5,979 nucleotides of DNA from Spirochaetaceae bacterium (GTDB lineage: Bacteria; Spirochaetota; Spirochaetia; Treponematales; Treponemataceae): contig JAITMZ010000098.1 in NCBI GenBank assembly GCA_031290725.1, positions 1 to 5,979 of the forward strand, read 5' to 3'. Within the stretch, counting starts at the first letter, position 1, and every line of letters begins with the position of its first letter. The position numbers and the translations under genes are program-made. Below the pieces are notes generated by a model. That model had not been told where the DNA came from and made no database searches. It worked only from the letters and a program-made list of their open reading frames with translations. Positions 1 to 5,294 of this stretch are shown here, piece after piece.

Positions 1-29
1 TGCGGTGCGTCCCCAAGGGACTAACCGCA
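1..29 (-). other. Strong hairpin at the predicted 5' end of an outward transcript
   Basis: Read on the minus strand, an outer stem TGCGGT/ACCGCA (29-24 with 6-1) and an inner stem GTCCC/GGGAC (21-17 with 13-9) enclose a 3-base loop TTG. A 2x2 internal loop separates the two stems, giving 11 base pairs in all. The hairpin starts about 5 bases after the predicted +1 (near 34) of the promoter at 41-69. It could be the first helix of a structured RNA (ncRNA or riboswitch leader) or a 5' stabilising hairpin of an mRNA. No U-tract follows it on either strand, so it does not look like a terminator. Its identity cannot be settled because the transcript leaves the window. The pairing is visible in the sequence; the role is inferred. 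Confidence 0.5.
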
Positions 30-31
30 AC

Positions 32-48
32 GATATACCTAATATATC
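32..48. promoter_or_regulatory. Operator-like inverted repeat over the -10 of the leftward promoter
   Basis: GATATA (32-37) and TATATC (43-48) are perfect inverted repeats separated by CCTAA. The element covers the whole -10 hexamer and the predicted transcription start of the promoter at 41-69, where a repressor site would be expected. The half-sites are pure A/T apart from their outer base, so part of the symmetry may simply come from the TATATT -10 itself. No regulator is encoded next to it in the window. Confidence 0.25.
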
Positions 49-69
49 ATCATTTTTTTATTTTGTCAA
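41..69 (-). promoter_or_regulatory. Near-consensus sigma70 promoter firing out of the left edge
   Basis: On the minus strand there is TTGACA (69-64), a 17-base spacer and TATATT (46-41), with predicted +1 near position 34. The -35 matches the consensus fully and the -10 matches at five of six positions. Just upstream (70-110) are runs of A and T that resemble an UP element. This is the strongest promoter in the window and points to a highly expressed gene or stable RNA beyond the left edge. It lies downstream of comEC on the same strand and so starts a new transcription unit rather than serving comEC. Confidence 0.8.
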
Positions 70-119
70 GTGTTTTTTGAAAAATTGTGGGAAATTTTTG
101 ATTTTTTCTCATAAAACCC

Positions 120-160
120 GTTTTCCCAGGGGAAACACTGATTAACTTGAGGCGAATCAG
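120..160 (-). terminator. Possible weak terminator region after comEC
   Basis: Two inverted repeats follow the comEC stop on the minus strand. CTGATT/AATCAG (160-155 with 143-138) has an 11-base loop. The second is a G/C-tipped stem (136-131 with 126-120) with one bulged A, followed by GGGTTTTATG. The U-tract is only four bases and is offset, so this is a poor intrinsic terminator. It lies between the comEC stop and the next leftward promoter, which is where one would be needed. Confidence 0.3.
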
Positions 161-181
161 CGTCGCCCAGGGCGGCGGGTG

Positions 182-1537
182 CTACCCCACGGGAATTCGC
201 GGGATGCGGGCGAAAAGGCCGGTGGGTATGATGATAAGCCGGTATACCAGATTCATGGCGGTACCCAGGGTGAAAACCAGGGGCGGGTAGACCAGCGCCG
301 CGATGGAACAGATGATGCCGCACAGCATGAAAACCGTAATCAGCGGGGAAATAACCGTACTGGAGAGGATACTGCCGGGAGTCACATAGTGAAAAAACAA
401 CGCCGACACCGGGGACGTGGCAATAAACGCGCCGATTGACGCCGCAAATCCGCCGGAACAGAAAAATCCCGGAATCCGCACCAGTAAACGGTTGAACAGG
501 CCCGAAAAGACCAGAATACCCGCCAAACCCGCATAGGACAGGATGAACGACAGGGTGGCGGCCTCCTCGGGTTTCCAGAAAAAGTGGATGAAAAAGGTGG
601 CGGTCAGCATTTCCGTCATACCGGAGACTTTGCCCACCCGTTTTGCCGCAAACCCCAGCATGAAAAATATCAACGCCCGCCTGAGGGATGGCGTCCACCC
701 CGCAAACCACACGAAAAGCAGCACCACTCCCAACGCCAGCAGTTCCGCACGGCGCTTCCCGGCGCGTTTTCCCGCCCGCCGGGTGACACCGGAAAAAATC
801 GACAGGTGCATCCCCGACAGGGCCAGCACATGGGACAGTCCCGCGTTCCGAAACAGTCCCCCCACGCCGGAATCGGTGTACTCCGAAGCGCCGGACGCCA
901 GCGCCAAAAACAGGCCCCCCGCCCCGCCCCAGGCATACATCACCCGCCGAAATTGCAGCCGGCACCAGCCCCGAACCCGCGCCAGACCCCCGGAGAAGTT
1001 CCCGTCGTAGGCGGCGCTTTCCAGAGTTTCGGCCAGAAACACCGGTTTTTCGCCCTGCAGCCTGTCCAAAAACGACCGCTGTTCATAAGGGGGCAGCAAC
1101 TTGCCGGTCAGAGTCAAGCGCACCCCGGTTTCCACCAGCAGATTCGACAGCGCCACCGGATTGCCCCTCCGGGAAGCGCCGAAAAAATCACCCCTTGATT
1201 CCTGCCCGGAGCGTGCGGATGCCGCAGAATACAGCTTACCGGGAAAATTCGCTTCCAGAATCGCCGCGGGAAAAAGCACCGCCACGGTGCCCCCGGCGCC
1301 GGACGCAACAGAAAAGCCCCCCACGATGCCCGTCACCGAGCACAGGGTGAAGTTAAAGCGATAATATCGCCCCGACGTGGTTTTTGCCGGGTTGGACACC
1401 ACGATCCCGCTGATCCCCGTGGCGGCGGACAGGGGAACCACCGACCGGACAATACTCCGGGGCAGCGGCATGACCCCGCAGTAGACCAGCGTCGCCCAGC
1501 ACAAGGCGGCGGCATACAAACTTTCTTTACGTACCAT
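182..1537 (-). CDS. comEC: ComEC/Rec2-family DNA-uptake channel protein without beta-lactamase domain
   Basis: Encodes a 451-residue membrane protein of the ComEC/Rec2 family, which forms the inner-membrane channel that passes single-stranded DNA into the cytoplasm in natural transformation. Residues 1-200 are an N-terminal region with little strong sequence signature, probably a DUF4131/OB-fold-like part. The Competence domain follows, with the family hallmark SHVLALSGMHLSI (235-247), a WTPSLRRA segment (281-288), a FILSYAGLAGI segment (331-341) and multiple hydrophobic helices from about 266 to 440. Many full-length ComEC proteins are 700-800 residues and end in a metallo-beta-lactamase-like domain; here the protein stops with TAG just after the last hydrophobic segments (PRIPVG), so that domain is absent. 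The reading frame is intact. The ATG at 1537-1535 has no Shine-Dalgarno; a TATACT lies 11 bases upstream. The gene is third on the minus strand, after the phosphoesterase. Family call firm; an active role in transformation is inferred. Confidence 0.88.
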   Translation of the reverse strand: MVRKESLYAAALCWATLVYCGVMPLPRSIVRSVVPLSAATGISGIVVSNPAKTTSGRYYRFNFTLCSVTGIVGGFSVASGAGGTVAVLFPAAILEANFPGKLYSAASARSGQESRGDFFGASRRGNPVALSNLLVETGVRLTLTGKLLPPYEQRSFLDRLQGEKPVFLAETLESAAYDGNFSGGLARVRGWCRLQFRRVMYAWGGAGGLFLALASGASEYTDSGVGGLFRNAGLSHVLALSGMHLSIFSGVTRRAGKRAGKRRAELLALGVVLLFVWFAGWTPSLRRALIFFMLGFAAKRVGKVSGMTEMLTATFFIHFFWKPEEAATLSFILSYAGLAGILVFSGLFNRLLVRIPGFFCSGGFAASIGAFIATSPVSALFFHYVTPGSILSSTVISPLITVFMLCGIICSIAALVYPPLVFTLGTAMNLVYRLIIIPTGLFARIPRIPVG

Positions 1538-1548
1538 ATATTATATAT

Positions 1549-1554
1549 AGTATA
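1549..1554 (-). promoter_or_regulatory. Candidate -10 element of comEC
   Basis: TATACT on the minus strand, identical to the -10 of the two promoters at 3183-3246, ends 11 bases before the comEC ATG. This predicts +1 near 1542 and a leader of about five bases. No convincing -35 is present at 16-18 bases (AAAAGC at 17), which lowers confidence. A second TATAAT lies only 2 bases from the ATG and would start transcription inside the gene, so it is less likely. The alternating A/T tract here makes chance matches easy. Confidence 0.4.
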
Positions 1555-1569
1555 AAAGAAGGATTTTTG

Positions 1570-1592
1570 GCGCTTTTTTCAGGAAAAAACGC
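1570..1592. terminator. A6/T6 hairpin between the phosphoesterase and comEC
   Basis: GCG plus T6 (1570-1579, with one bulged C at 1573) pairs with A6 plus CGC (1584-1592) around the loop CAGG, giving nine base pairs. It lies just after the metallophosphoesterase stop and just before the comEC -10, where it could end the upstream unit. On the minus strand the bases after the stem are CAAAAATCC, not a U-tract. On the plus strand a T-rich run does follow, but no plus-strand gene ends here. AGGATTTTT occurs on both sides of it (1560-1568 and 1593-1601). Termination is therefore only a suggestion. Confidence 0.3.
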
Positions 1593-1606
1593 AGGATTTT
1601 TATTTT

Positions 1607-2311
1607 TTACGGCATTTTGCTGAAGGGCGAAAAATCCAGACCCCCGAACCGGGTTTTGCGGATTTCGTAGAACCCCACGTCGAAGCGCTCGGCGGCACCG
1701 GGGAAGGCCACGGTGGCGAAACTCGGAGGAAATCCGCCCCGGGGATACGCACAGCTTCCGGGATTCAGCGTCAGAGATCCGGCGGTTTCACCATACTGGG
1801 GACGATGGGTGTGGCCGTAGAGTACTAAGTCCGCCGTCCGGAGGGATGCGGTGTTCACCAGCCGCTCCAGTCCCAGGTGGACGCTGTAGCCGTGGCCATG
1901 GGTAACAAAGACGGTGCGTCCGGCGGCGCTGAACACCGTCTGGGGGGCCAGGGAAAACCGGAAACGCACCGGCGGCTCTTCGCCTCCCGGTGAGTCCCCC
2001 AGGAATTCGGCGGGATACCATTCGCCGTCGCCGTTTCCGCGAACCGGGACGATCACCGGCGGAAACGCCTCGGCCAGCCGCACATTCCGGCCGGCGTGGG
2101 AGAAAACCTGCAGCAAATCCCCGGCGCCGTCACCGCAGTGAACCAGGGCGCCGCAGCCGGGGCCGAAAACACGGATAATCTCTTCCAGTAAATCCGGGTG
2201 CCCGTGGGTGTCGGATACCACCAAAAGGCGCGCGCCGGGAGCGCTTTCCAGGGCTGCTGCGGCTTCCTTTGATCCGATCAGGTTTGAGTCCAGTTGTTCA
2301 AGGACATTCAT
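1607..2311 (-). CDS. YfcE/MJ0936-type metallophosphoesterase
   Basis: A 234-residue calcineurin-like phosphoesterase that should bind two metal ions and hydrolyse a phosphomono- or diester; the substrate cannot be read from sequence. The ligand motifs appear in order: SDTHG (33-37, D34 and H36), HCGDG (58-62, D61), GNGD (92-95, the Asn-containing box, Gly where many YfcE relatives have Cys), THGH (137-140) and YGHTH (165-169). All expected metal ligands are present. YfcE relatives are usually near 160-185 residues; this one carries about 28 extra N-terminal residues and longer insertions between the GNGD and THGH boxes. The ATG at 2311-2309 is chosen because AAAGAGG (2325-2319) lies 7 bases upstream; a TTG one codon earlier is spaced less well. 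It sits 121 bases downstream of the lipoprotein gene on the same strand and may be co-transcribed or use a weak promoter in that gap. Predicted cytoplasmic: no signal peptide. Confidence 0.88.
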   Translation of the reverse strand: MNVLEQLDSNLIGSKEAAAALESAPGARLLVVSDTHGHPDLLEEIIRVFGPGCGALVHCGDGAGDLLQVFSHAGRNVRLAEAFPPVIVPVRGNGDGEWYPAEFLGDSPGGEEPPVRFRFSLAPQTVFSAAGRTVFVTHGHGYSVHLGLERLVNTASLRTADLVLYGHTHRPQYGETAGSLTLNPGSCAYPRGGFPPSFATVAFPGAAERFDVGFYEIRKTRFGGLDFSPFSKMP

Positions 2312-2318
2312 CAACTAA

Positions 2319-2325
2319 CCTCTTT
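2319..2325 (-). promoter_or_regulatory. Shine-Dalgarno site of the metallophosphoesterase
   Basis: AAAGAGG on the minus strand lies 7 bases before the ATG at 2311. It decides the start over the TTG codon immediately upstream, which would leave only 4 bases. It is the clearest ribosome-binding site in the window and contrasts with the promoter-proximal genes, which lack one. Confidence 0.6.
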
Positions 2326-2410
2326 ACTTGCCCCTCCAGGAGTTTGTCGGGCTTTAGTCCATTTAATAGTAAATTCTACCTTGCAAACCCGTCATGCGGT
2401 CCCCAAAACC

Positions 2411-2432
2411 GGTATATCCCCATTGGGATACC
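2411..2432 (-). terminator. Hairpin directly after the lipoprotein stop codon
   Basis: On the minus strand GGTATCCC (2432-2425) pairs with GGGATATACC (2420-2411), leaving a 2-base bulge and a 4-base loop. It begins at the base following the TAA stop. The downstream sequence is GGTTTTGGGG, so there is no proper U-tract. It may partially terminate or protect the 3' end of the lipoprotein mRNA. The rest of the gap (2312-2410) contains only the phosphoesterase ribosome-binding site and weak promoter-like words such as TAGAAT (2378-2373) and TACTAT (2371-2366) without good -35 partners. Confidence 0.3.
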
Positions 2433-3182
2433 TTAACGTTTTTTTGGCTGGAACCCTGTGACGACAAAGTGATTCGCCGCCCGGAGTCCCGTGTCTTTGT
2501 CCACAAAGGGACGGGTGGTCCACCCATCGCCGCACTGGTACAGCAGATCCTCGGCGTCCGCCTTCGGGTCATGGGCCGCCTGCCATTCCGTGTATTCGTT
2601 CACCCCAAAGTATTCCAGTATTTGCATGAGTACCCTTTGGGCGTGAAACCGGCCGCCATCGGAGGGCTGTAATTCGTCAATGTCGATGTCCAGCACCAGA
2701 TCGCTCCCCGATTGGATGCCCAACAGTTCACCCTGGGGGTTGATGGCGATCACCGGACAAACCGTACCGGTCTCCCTCCAGGTATCCTGGAGCCGCGCCA
2801 GCGCCCGGTGAGTCCCTTCGGGGGCATCCAGGATTACCAGCGCGCGGAGAGGAATTTCCGCCAGTTTGCCCGGCAAAAGTGAAATACGCGGGGGCTGAAA
2901 ATCGCCGGGAAACAGTATAGGATATACCAGGCCCTGGGATTCAAACAGGCCGTATTTTTCCCGGATCCCTTCCAGGGCGGATTCCACAAAAGCCGTATCC
3001 TGACCCCGGTCAAAAAGCACCGCCACATGAGAGGAGTAGATAACCGGAGGGGCTATTGCCGCCGCCGCTTCGCCCGCCGCCTGAATCGGCCGGGGAGGGG
3101 CCGCCCGGTTATTGCAGGCCGCAAAGATCCACAGGAAGGCGGCGAAACGCAAAAACGGAACAGCCGATCGAATAATACGCAT
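2433..3182 (-). CDS. Putative surface lipoprotein, DUF3798-like
   Basis: A 249-residue predicted lipoprotein. The N-terminus has a basic start, a hydrophobic stretch (about 8-22) and the lipobox FAAC with Cys23; Phe at -3 is outside the strict E. coli consensus but allowed in spirochaetes. An Ala/Pro-rich linker (24-47) leads into an alpha/beta domain from about 50: HVAVLFD strand (52-58), a KYG turn (76-78), ALVILDAPEGTHRAL (114-128), VIAINP (144-149) and DLVLDID (161-167). From memory this order resembles DUF3798, a family with a periplasmic-binding-protein-like fold, but it is shorter than the roughly 350 residues I recall, so the second lobe may be missing. The C-terminal part (195-249) is unrecognised. 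Start chosen at ATG 3182: it yields a proper lipobox and lies just after a good promoter; the in-frame TTG at 3245 would put the -10 inside the gene. There is no Shine-Dalgarno. Function unknown; solute binding is a guess. It is divergent from the M15 peptidase gene. Confidence 0.75.
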   Translation of the reverse strand: MRIIRSAVPFLRFAAFLWIFAACNNRAAPPRPIQAAGEAAAAIAPPVIYSSHVAVLFDRGQDTAFVESALEGIREKYGLFESQGLVYPILFPGDFQPPRISLLPGKLAEIPLRALVILDAPEGTHRALARLQDTWRETGTVCPVIAINPQGELLGIQSGSDLVLDIDIDELQPSDGGRFHAQRVLMQILEYFGVNEYTEWQAAHDPKADAEDLLYQCGDGWTTRPFVDKDTGLRAANHFVVTGFQPKKR

Positions 3183-3191
3183 AACCCATAT

Positions 3192-3220
3192 AGTATAGCA
3201 AATTTTCGCACTTGCGGCAA
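3192..3220 (-). promoter_or_regulatory. Promoter of the lipoprotein gene (left half of divergent pair)
   Basis: TTGCCG (3220-3215), a 17-base spacer and TATACT (3197-3192) on the minus strand. The -10 ends 9 bases before the ATG, so predicted +1 is near 3185 and the leader about 3 bases. Its -35 overlaps the -35 of the opposing promoter by 3 bases (3215-3217), and the two -10 hexamers are identical and equidistant from position 3216. Confidence 0.7.
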
Positions 3221-3224
3221 GCGC
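3208..3224. repeat. Palindrome at the shared -35 region
   Basis: CTTGC-G-GCAAG (3211-3221) is a perfect inverted repeat centred on 3216. It extends to 3208-3224 with one mismatch (A3210 against C3222) and then two more pairs. It contains both -35 hexamers. It may exist only because two back-to-back -35 elements overlap, or it may also be a binding site for a dimeric regulator acting on both genes at once. Confidence 0.55.
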
Positions 3225-3240
3225 AAAAAAAAGATATACT
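3212..3240 (+). promoter_or_regulatory. Promoter of the M15 peptidase-methyltransferase operon (right half of divergent pair)
   Basis: TTGCGG (3212-3217), a 17-base spacer containing an A8 run, and TATACT (3235-3240). Only six bases (GACAAT) separate the -10 from the ATG at 3247. The usual 7-base distance puts +1 exactly on the A of the start codon, predicting a leaderless mRNA. There is no Shine-Dalgarno, nor room for one. Confidence 0.7.
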
Positions 3241-3246
3241 GACAAT

Positions 3247-4026
3247 ATGCGTAAACAATGCTTATTTTTGTGTCTTTTGTGCTATCTGATGACGCCGCCG
3301 GCCCTGAACGCCCAATCACCGGCGGATGAGGGTGTCCGCAAAGTGTCCCTCGTCCTGGCCCTCCTTCCGGCGAAAACCCGGGCCGCCATCCAGGACGCCG
3401 TCACTGCGGACACCGCGATTTTTCTTACCGACCTGCACGCCGTCCTGGAGGCCGACCGTGACGGGCTTCTGCTCCTGACGGACAAGCAGCATCCCCTGCC
3501 CATGGGCTACGAGCCGCCGGATCTGGTGGCATTGGTCCCCAACAGCGCTTACACCACCAATCGCGCCGATACGTTCCTGCGAAAACCGGCGGAAGAATCT
3601 CTCCGCCGTATGGGAAACGCCGCTGCCGCCGCCGGGGTCACCCTGCTGGTGAGTTCGGCCTACCGGTCCTACGGGTATCAGGAGGAACTCTATGTCCGGT
3701 ATGTCCGGGAAATGGGCCAAACCGCAGCGGACCGACTCTCCGCCCAGCCCGGCAAAAGCCAGCATCAACTGGGCACCACCGTGGATTTCGGGTCCATCTC
3801 CGACAGCTTTTCCGAAAGCCGGGCAGGGGAGTGGCTTCTGGCCCACGCCGCCAGTTTCGGCTGGTCATTGTCCTTTCCTGCAGGCTACGAAGACGTCACC
3901 GGCTACCAGTGGGAGAGTTGGCACTACCGCTGTATCGGCATGGAGGCCGCCCTCTTCCAGGAAAAATGGTTTGGGAATATCCAGCAATACCTGATGGAAT
4001 TCATCGATGTATGGAAAAAAGTGTGA
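3247..4026 (+). CDS. Exported M15-family D,D- or L,D-carboxypeptidase (VanY/LdcB-like)
   Basis: A 259-residue predicted zinc peptidase that trims the terminal residue of peptidoglycan stem peptides in the periplasm. An N-terminal signal peptide (basic start, hydrophobic 5-16, likely cleavage after ALNA at 22) directs export. Residues 78-97 carry the VanY-type entry segment (TDKQHPLPMGYEPPDLVAL), followed by SSAYRSYGYQ (136-145, substrate-binding R140), the zinc motif SQHQLGTTVDF (171-181, ligands H173 and D180), and ESWHYR (223-228, catalytic E223 and zinc ligand H226). All catalytic residues are intact, and the length is normal for exported members. Sequence alone does not separate D-Ala-D-Ala from L,D specificity; nothing nearby (no vanS/R, vanH/A/X) suggests glycopeptide resistance, so routine wall remodelling is likelier. 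The ATG at 3247 is fixed by the signal peptide and by the promoter ending 6 bases upstream. First gene of an operon with the methyltransferase, 6 bases downstream. Confidence 0.92.
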   Translation: MRKQCLFLCLLCYLMTPPALNAQSPADEGVRKVSLVLALLPAKTRAAIQDAVTADTAIFLTDLHAVLEADRDGLLLLTDKQHPLPMGYEPPDLVALVPNSAYTTNRADTFLRKPAEESLRRMGNAAAAAGVTLLVSSAYRSYGYQEELYVRYVREMGQTAADRLSAQPGKSQHQLGTTVDFGSISDSFSESRAGEWLLAHAASFGWSLSFPAGYEDVTGYQWESWHYRCIGMEAALFQEKWFGNIQQYLMEFIDVWKKV

Positions 4027-4032
4027 GGCCAC

Positions 4033-5241
4033 ATGAAATATCAAACTGATGATGCCGCTTCCCGGTTTACCGGGATTCTGAGCGCCGCCGGACCGCGCCT
4101 GCTGTCATTGTCCCTCTCCAGACCCCGGAAGAACGCGCCTATGAGCGATTCTCTCCCCGCCGGGTGCCTGCGAATTCGGGTGCGGCCCTCCCCGGCGGGA
4201 TTTTTCGCGGAGCTGTTCACCGTAACGCAGGCATTCCACCGCACCATCCCCGAAGCGGAGCTGCCGGCCTTCTTCACCGGTGTCTGCCTCGGTTGTTTCG
4301 GCACGGCCACGGCCCGCAGGCAAGACGGCGCAATTATCCGCGTGGCGTCCCTGGTGTCCAACAAGCGCGGCCGGCTGGCGCTGCTGGAATACGATGAGGA
4401 ACCCGCCGCCGGGCAAACCGAACCCGCCCGGCGAATCGGCCTGGATACCGGCGTCCACGGTCCGCTCCCCTTTCTGGTGCATTTGGGCATTCAGAGTCCC
4501 CAGGGAAAAATTATCGCCTCAAAGCAAGGAAAATTTCGCCAGATTAACCGCTTTCTGGAAACCCTGGCGGATGTGCTTCCGGCGGTACGACCGTCAGCGG
4601 AAGGGCGCCCGCTCCGGGTACTGGACTTTGGCTGCGGGAAATCCTATCTCACCTTTTCGCTCTATCACTTCATGGTAGACCAGATGCACATTCCCTGCGA
4701 AATCATCGGCATCGACTCAAAGGCCGAGGTGATCGACCGCTGCGCCCGTCTGGCGTCCACCCTGGGCTGGACGGGGCTCAGCTTCCGCTCCCAGACCATC
4801 GAAGACTTTGTGACCCACGACGATGGCTCCCCGCAGGACATTCTGGTGTCCCTCCACGCCTGCGATACCGCCACCGATCACGCCCTGGCCTACGGTATTC
4901 GCCGGGGGGTGCCGGTAATCCTGGCCGCGCCCTGCTGTCAGCACGAATTGAACGCCCTGCTGGCTGCCAATCCGCCTCCCGACAAATTCCTGGCGCCCAT
5001 CCTTGCCCACGGCCTGTTTCGGGAGCGATTCGCCGCTCTGGCCACCGACGCCATCCGGGCCCGTATCCTGGAGGATGCGGGCTATGCGGTGACGGTGCTG
5101 GAATTCGTGGACATGGACGACACACCCAAAAACGTGCTGATCCGCGGGATCAAGGGACGCGGACACACCGTCGCACCAGGCGGCGCCGGGTCGAAGCCGC
5201 TGTTTCCGGGGATCGAGCTAACCCTGGAGCGGCTGCTGTAA
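4033..5241 (+). CDS. SAM-dependent methyltransferase, Methyltransf_32 (METTL25-like) type
   Basis: A 402-residue class I methyltransferase. The N-terminal half (1-150) is poorly characterised. A linker GKIIASKQGKFRQINRFLE (158-176) precedes the Rossmann core: motif I VLDFGCGKSYLTF (196-208) for S-adenosylmethionine, an acidic strand end IGIDSK (226-231, D228), VSLHACDTATD (272-282), and APCCQHE (299-305) at the motif IV position. The DFGCGK...LHACD...PCCQHE series is what I associate with Methyltransf_32, the group containing eukaryotic METTL25 and GSTCD; bacterial substrates are unknown to me, so RNA, protein or small molecule remain open. The Cys pair at 301-302 could be catalytic or metal-binding. 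No signal peptide or membrane segment, so cytoplasmic. The ATG at 4033 is supported by GAGG (4025-4028) overlapping the upstream TGA, a sign of translational coupling to the peptidase gene. Why a cell-wall peptidase and a cytoplasmic methyltransferase are paired is not evident. Confidence 0.88.
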   Translation: MKYQTDDAASRFTGILSAAGPRLLSLSLSRPRKNAPMSDSLPAGCLRIRVRPSPAGFFAELFTVTQAFHRTIPEAELPAFFTGVCLGCFGTATARRQDGAIIRVASLVSNKRGRLALLEYDEEPAAGQTEPARRIGLDTGVHGPLPFLVHLGIQSPQGKIIASKQGKFRQINRFLETLADVLPAVRPSAEGRPLRVLDFGCGKSYLTFSLYHFMVDQMHIPCEIIGIDSKAEVIDRCARLASTLGWTGLSFRSQTIEDFVTHDDGSPQDILVSLHACDTATDHALAYGIRRGVPVILAAPCCQHELNALLAANPPPDKFLAPILAHGLFRERFAALATDAIRARILEDAGYAVTVLEFVDMDDTPKNVLIRGIKGRGHTVAPGGAGSKPLFPGIELTLERLL

Positions 5242-5259
5242 GCGCCGGGGATTCCGCCC

Positions 5260-5288
5260 TTGTGCATTTTTCTCATTTTTGCTATCAT
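5260..5288 (+). promoter_or_regulatory. Promoter of the thioesterase-dehydratase unit
   Basis: TTGTGC (5260-5265), a 17-base T-rich spacer and TATCAT (5283-5288), followed by TATCCC and the ATG at 5295. Predicted +1 coincides with the A of ATG, the same layout as the M15 promoter. The 53-base gap 5242-5294 contains no convincing terminator for the methyltransferase gene; a G/C-rich stretch (5243-5260) lacks a good stem. Confidence 0.6.
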
Positions 5289-5294
5289 TATCCC

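Noticed and set aside
1..69. tRNA or other named RNA gene at the left edge
   Set aside because: Too little of the transcript is inside the window; no cloverleaf or known conserved box can be shown, so only promoter and hairpin are reported.
66..965. 299-codon open frame on the minus strand overlapping comEC in another frame
   Set aside because: Composition is Gly/Arg/Pro/His-rich as expected of an out-of-frame reading of GC-rich DNA, it has no recognisable domain, and comEC in the true frame has clear family motifs over the same bases.
158..1499. 13-base direct repeat CAGCGTCGCCCAG at 158-170 and 1487-1499, flanking most of comEC, each followed by a GGCGGCGG-like run
   Set aside because: Chance repeats of this length are expected about this often in a 6-kb GC-rich window. 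One copy codes for the comEC N-terminus and the other lies after the stop; there are no other signs of a mobile element or duplication.
3180..3245. Upstream TTG start for the lipoprotein adding 21 residues
   Set aside because: It would bury the lipobox signal sequence behind an extra segment and place both promoter elements inside the coding region; the ATG at 3182 explains all signals.
3316..3846. Long minus-strand open frame antisense to the M15 peptidase gene
   Set aside because: It is the complement of a well-supported gene with intact catalytic motifs, contains no recognised motif and lacks its own promoter or ribosome-binding site.
3247..4026. Vancomycin-resistance role for the VanY-like peptidase
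   Set aside because: No other van genes or two-component system lie nearby and the M15 family is widespread in normal peptidoglycan turnover.
4717..5166. Minus-strand open frames of 115-149 codons inside the methyltransferase gene
   Set aside because: Shadow frames produced by high GC at third codon positions; no domain, and the methyltransferase motifs read continuously on the plus strand.
5262..5294. Upstream GTG start for the thioesterase
   Set aside because: The extra 11 residues are unlike the family N-terminus and overlap the -35 and -10 of the promoter; ATG 5295 gives the normal YbgC beginning.
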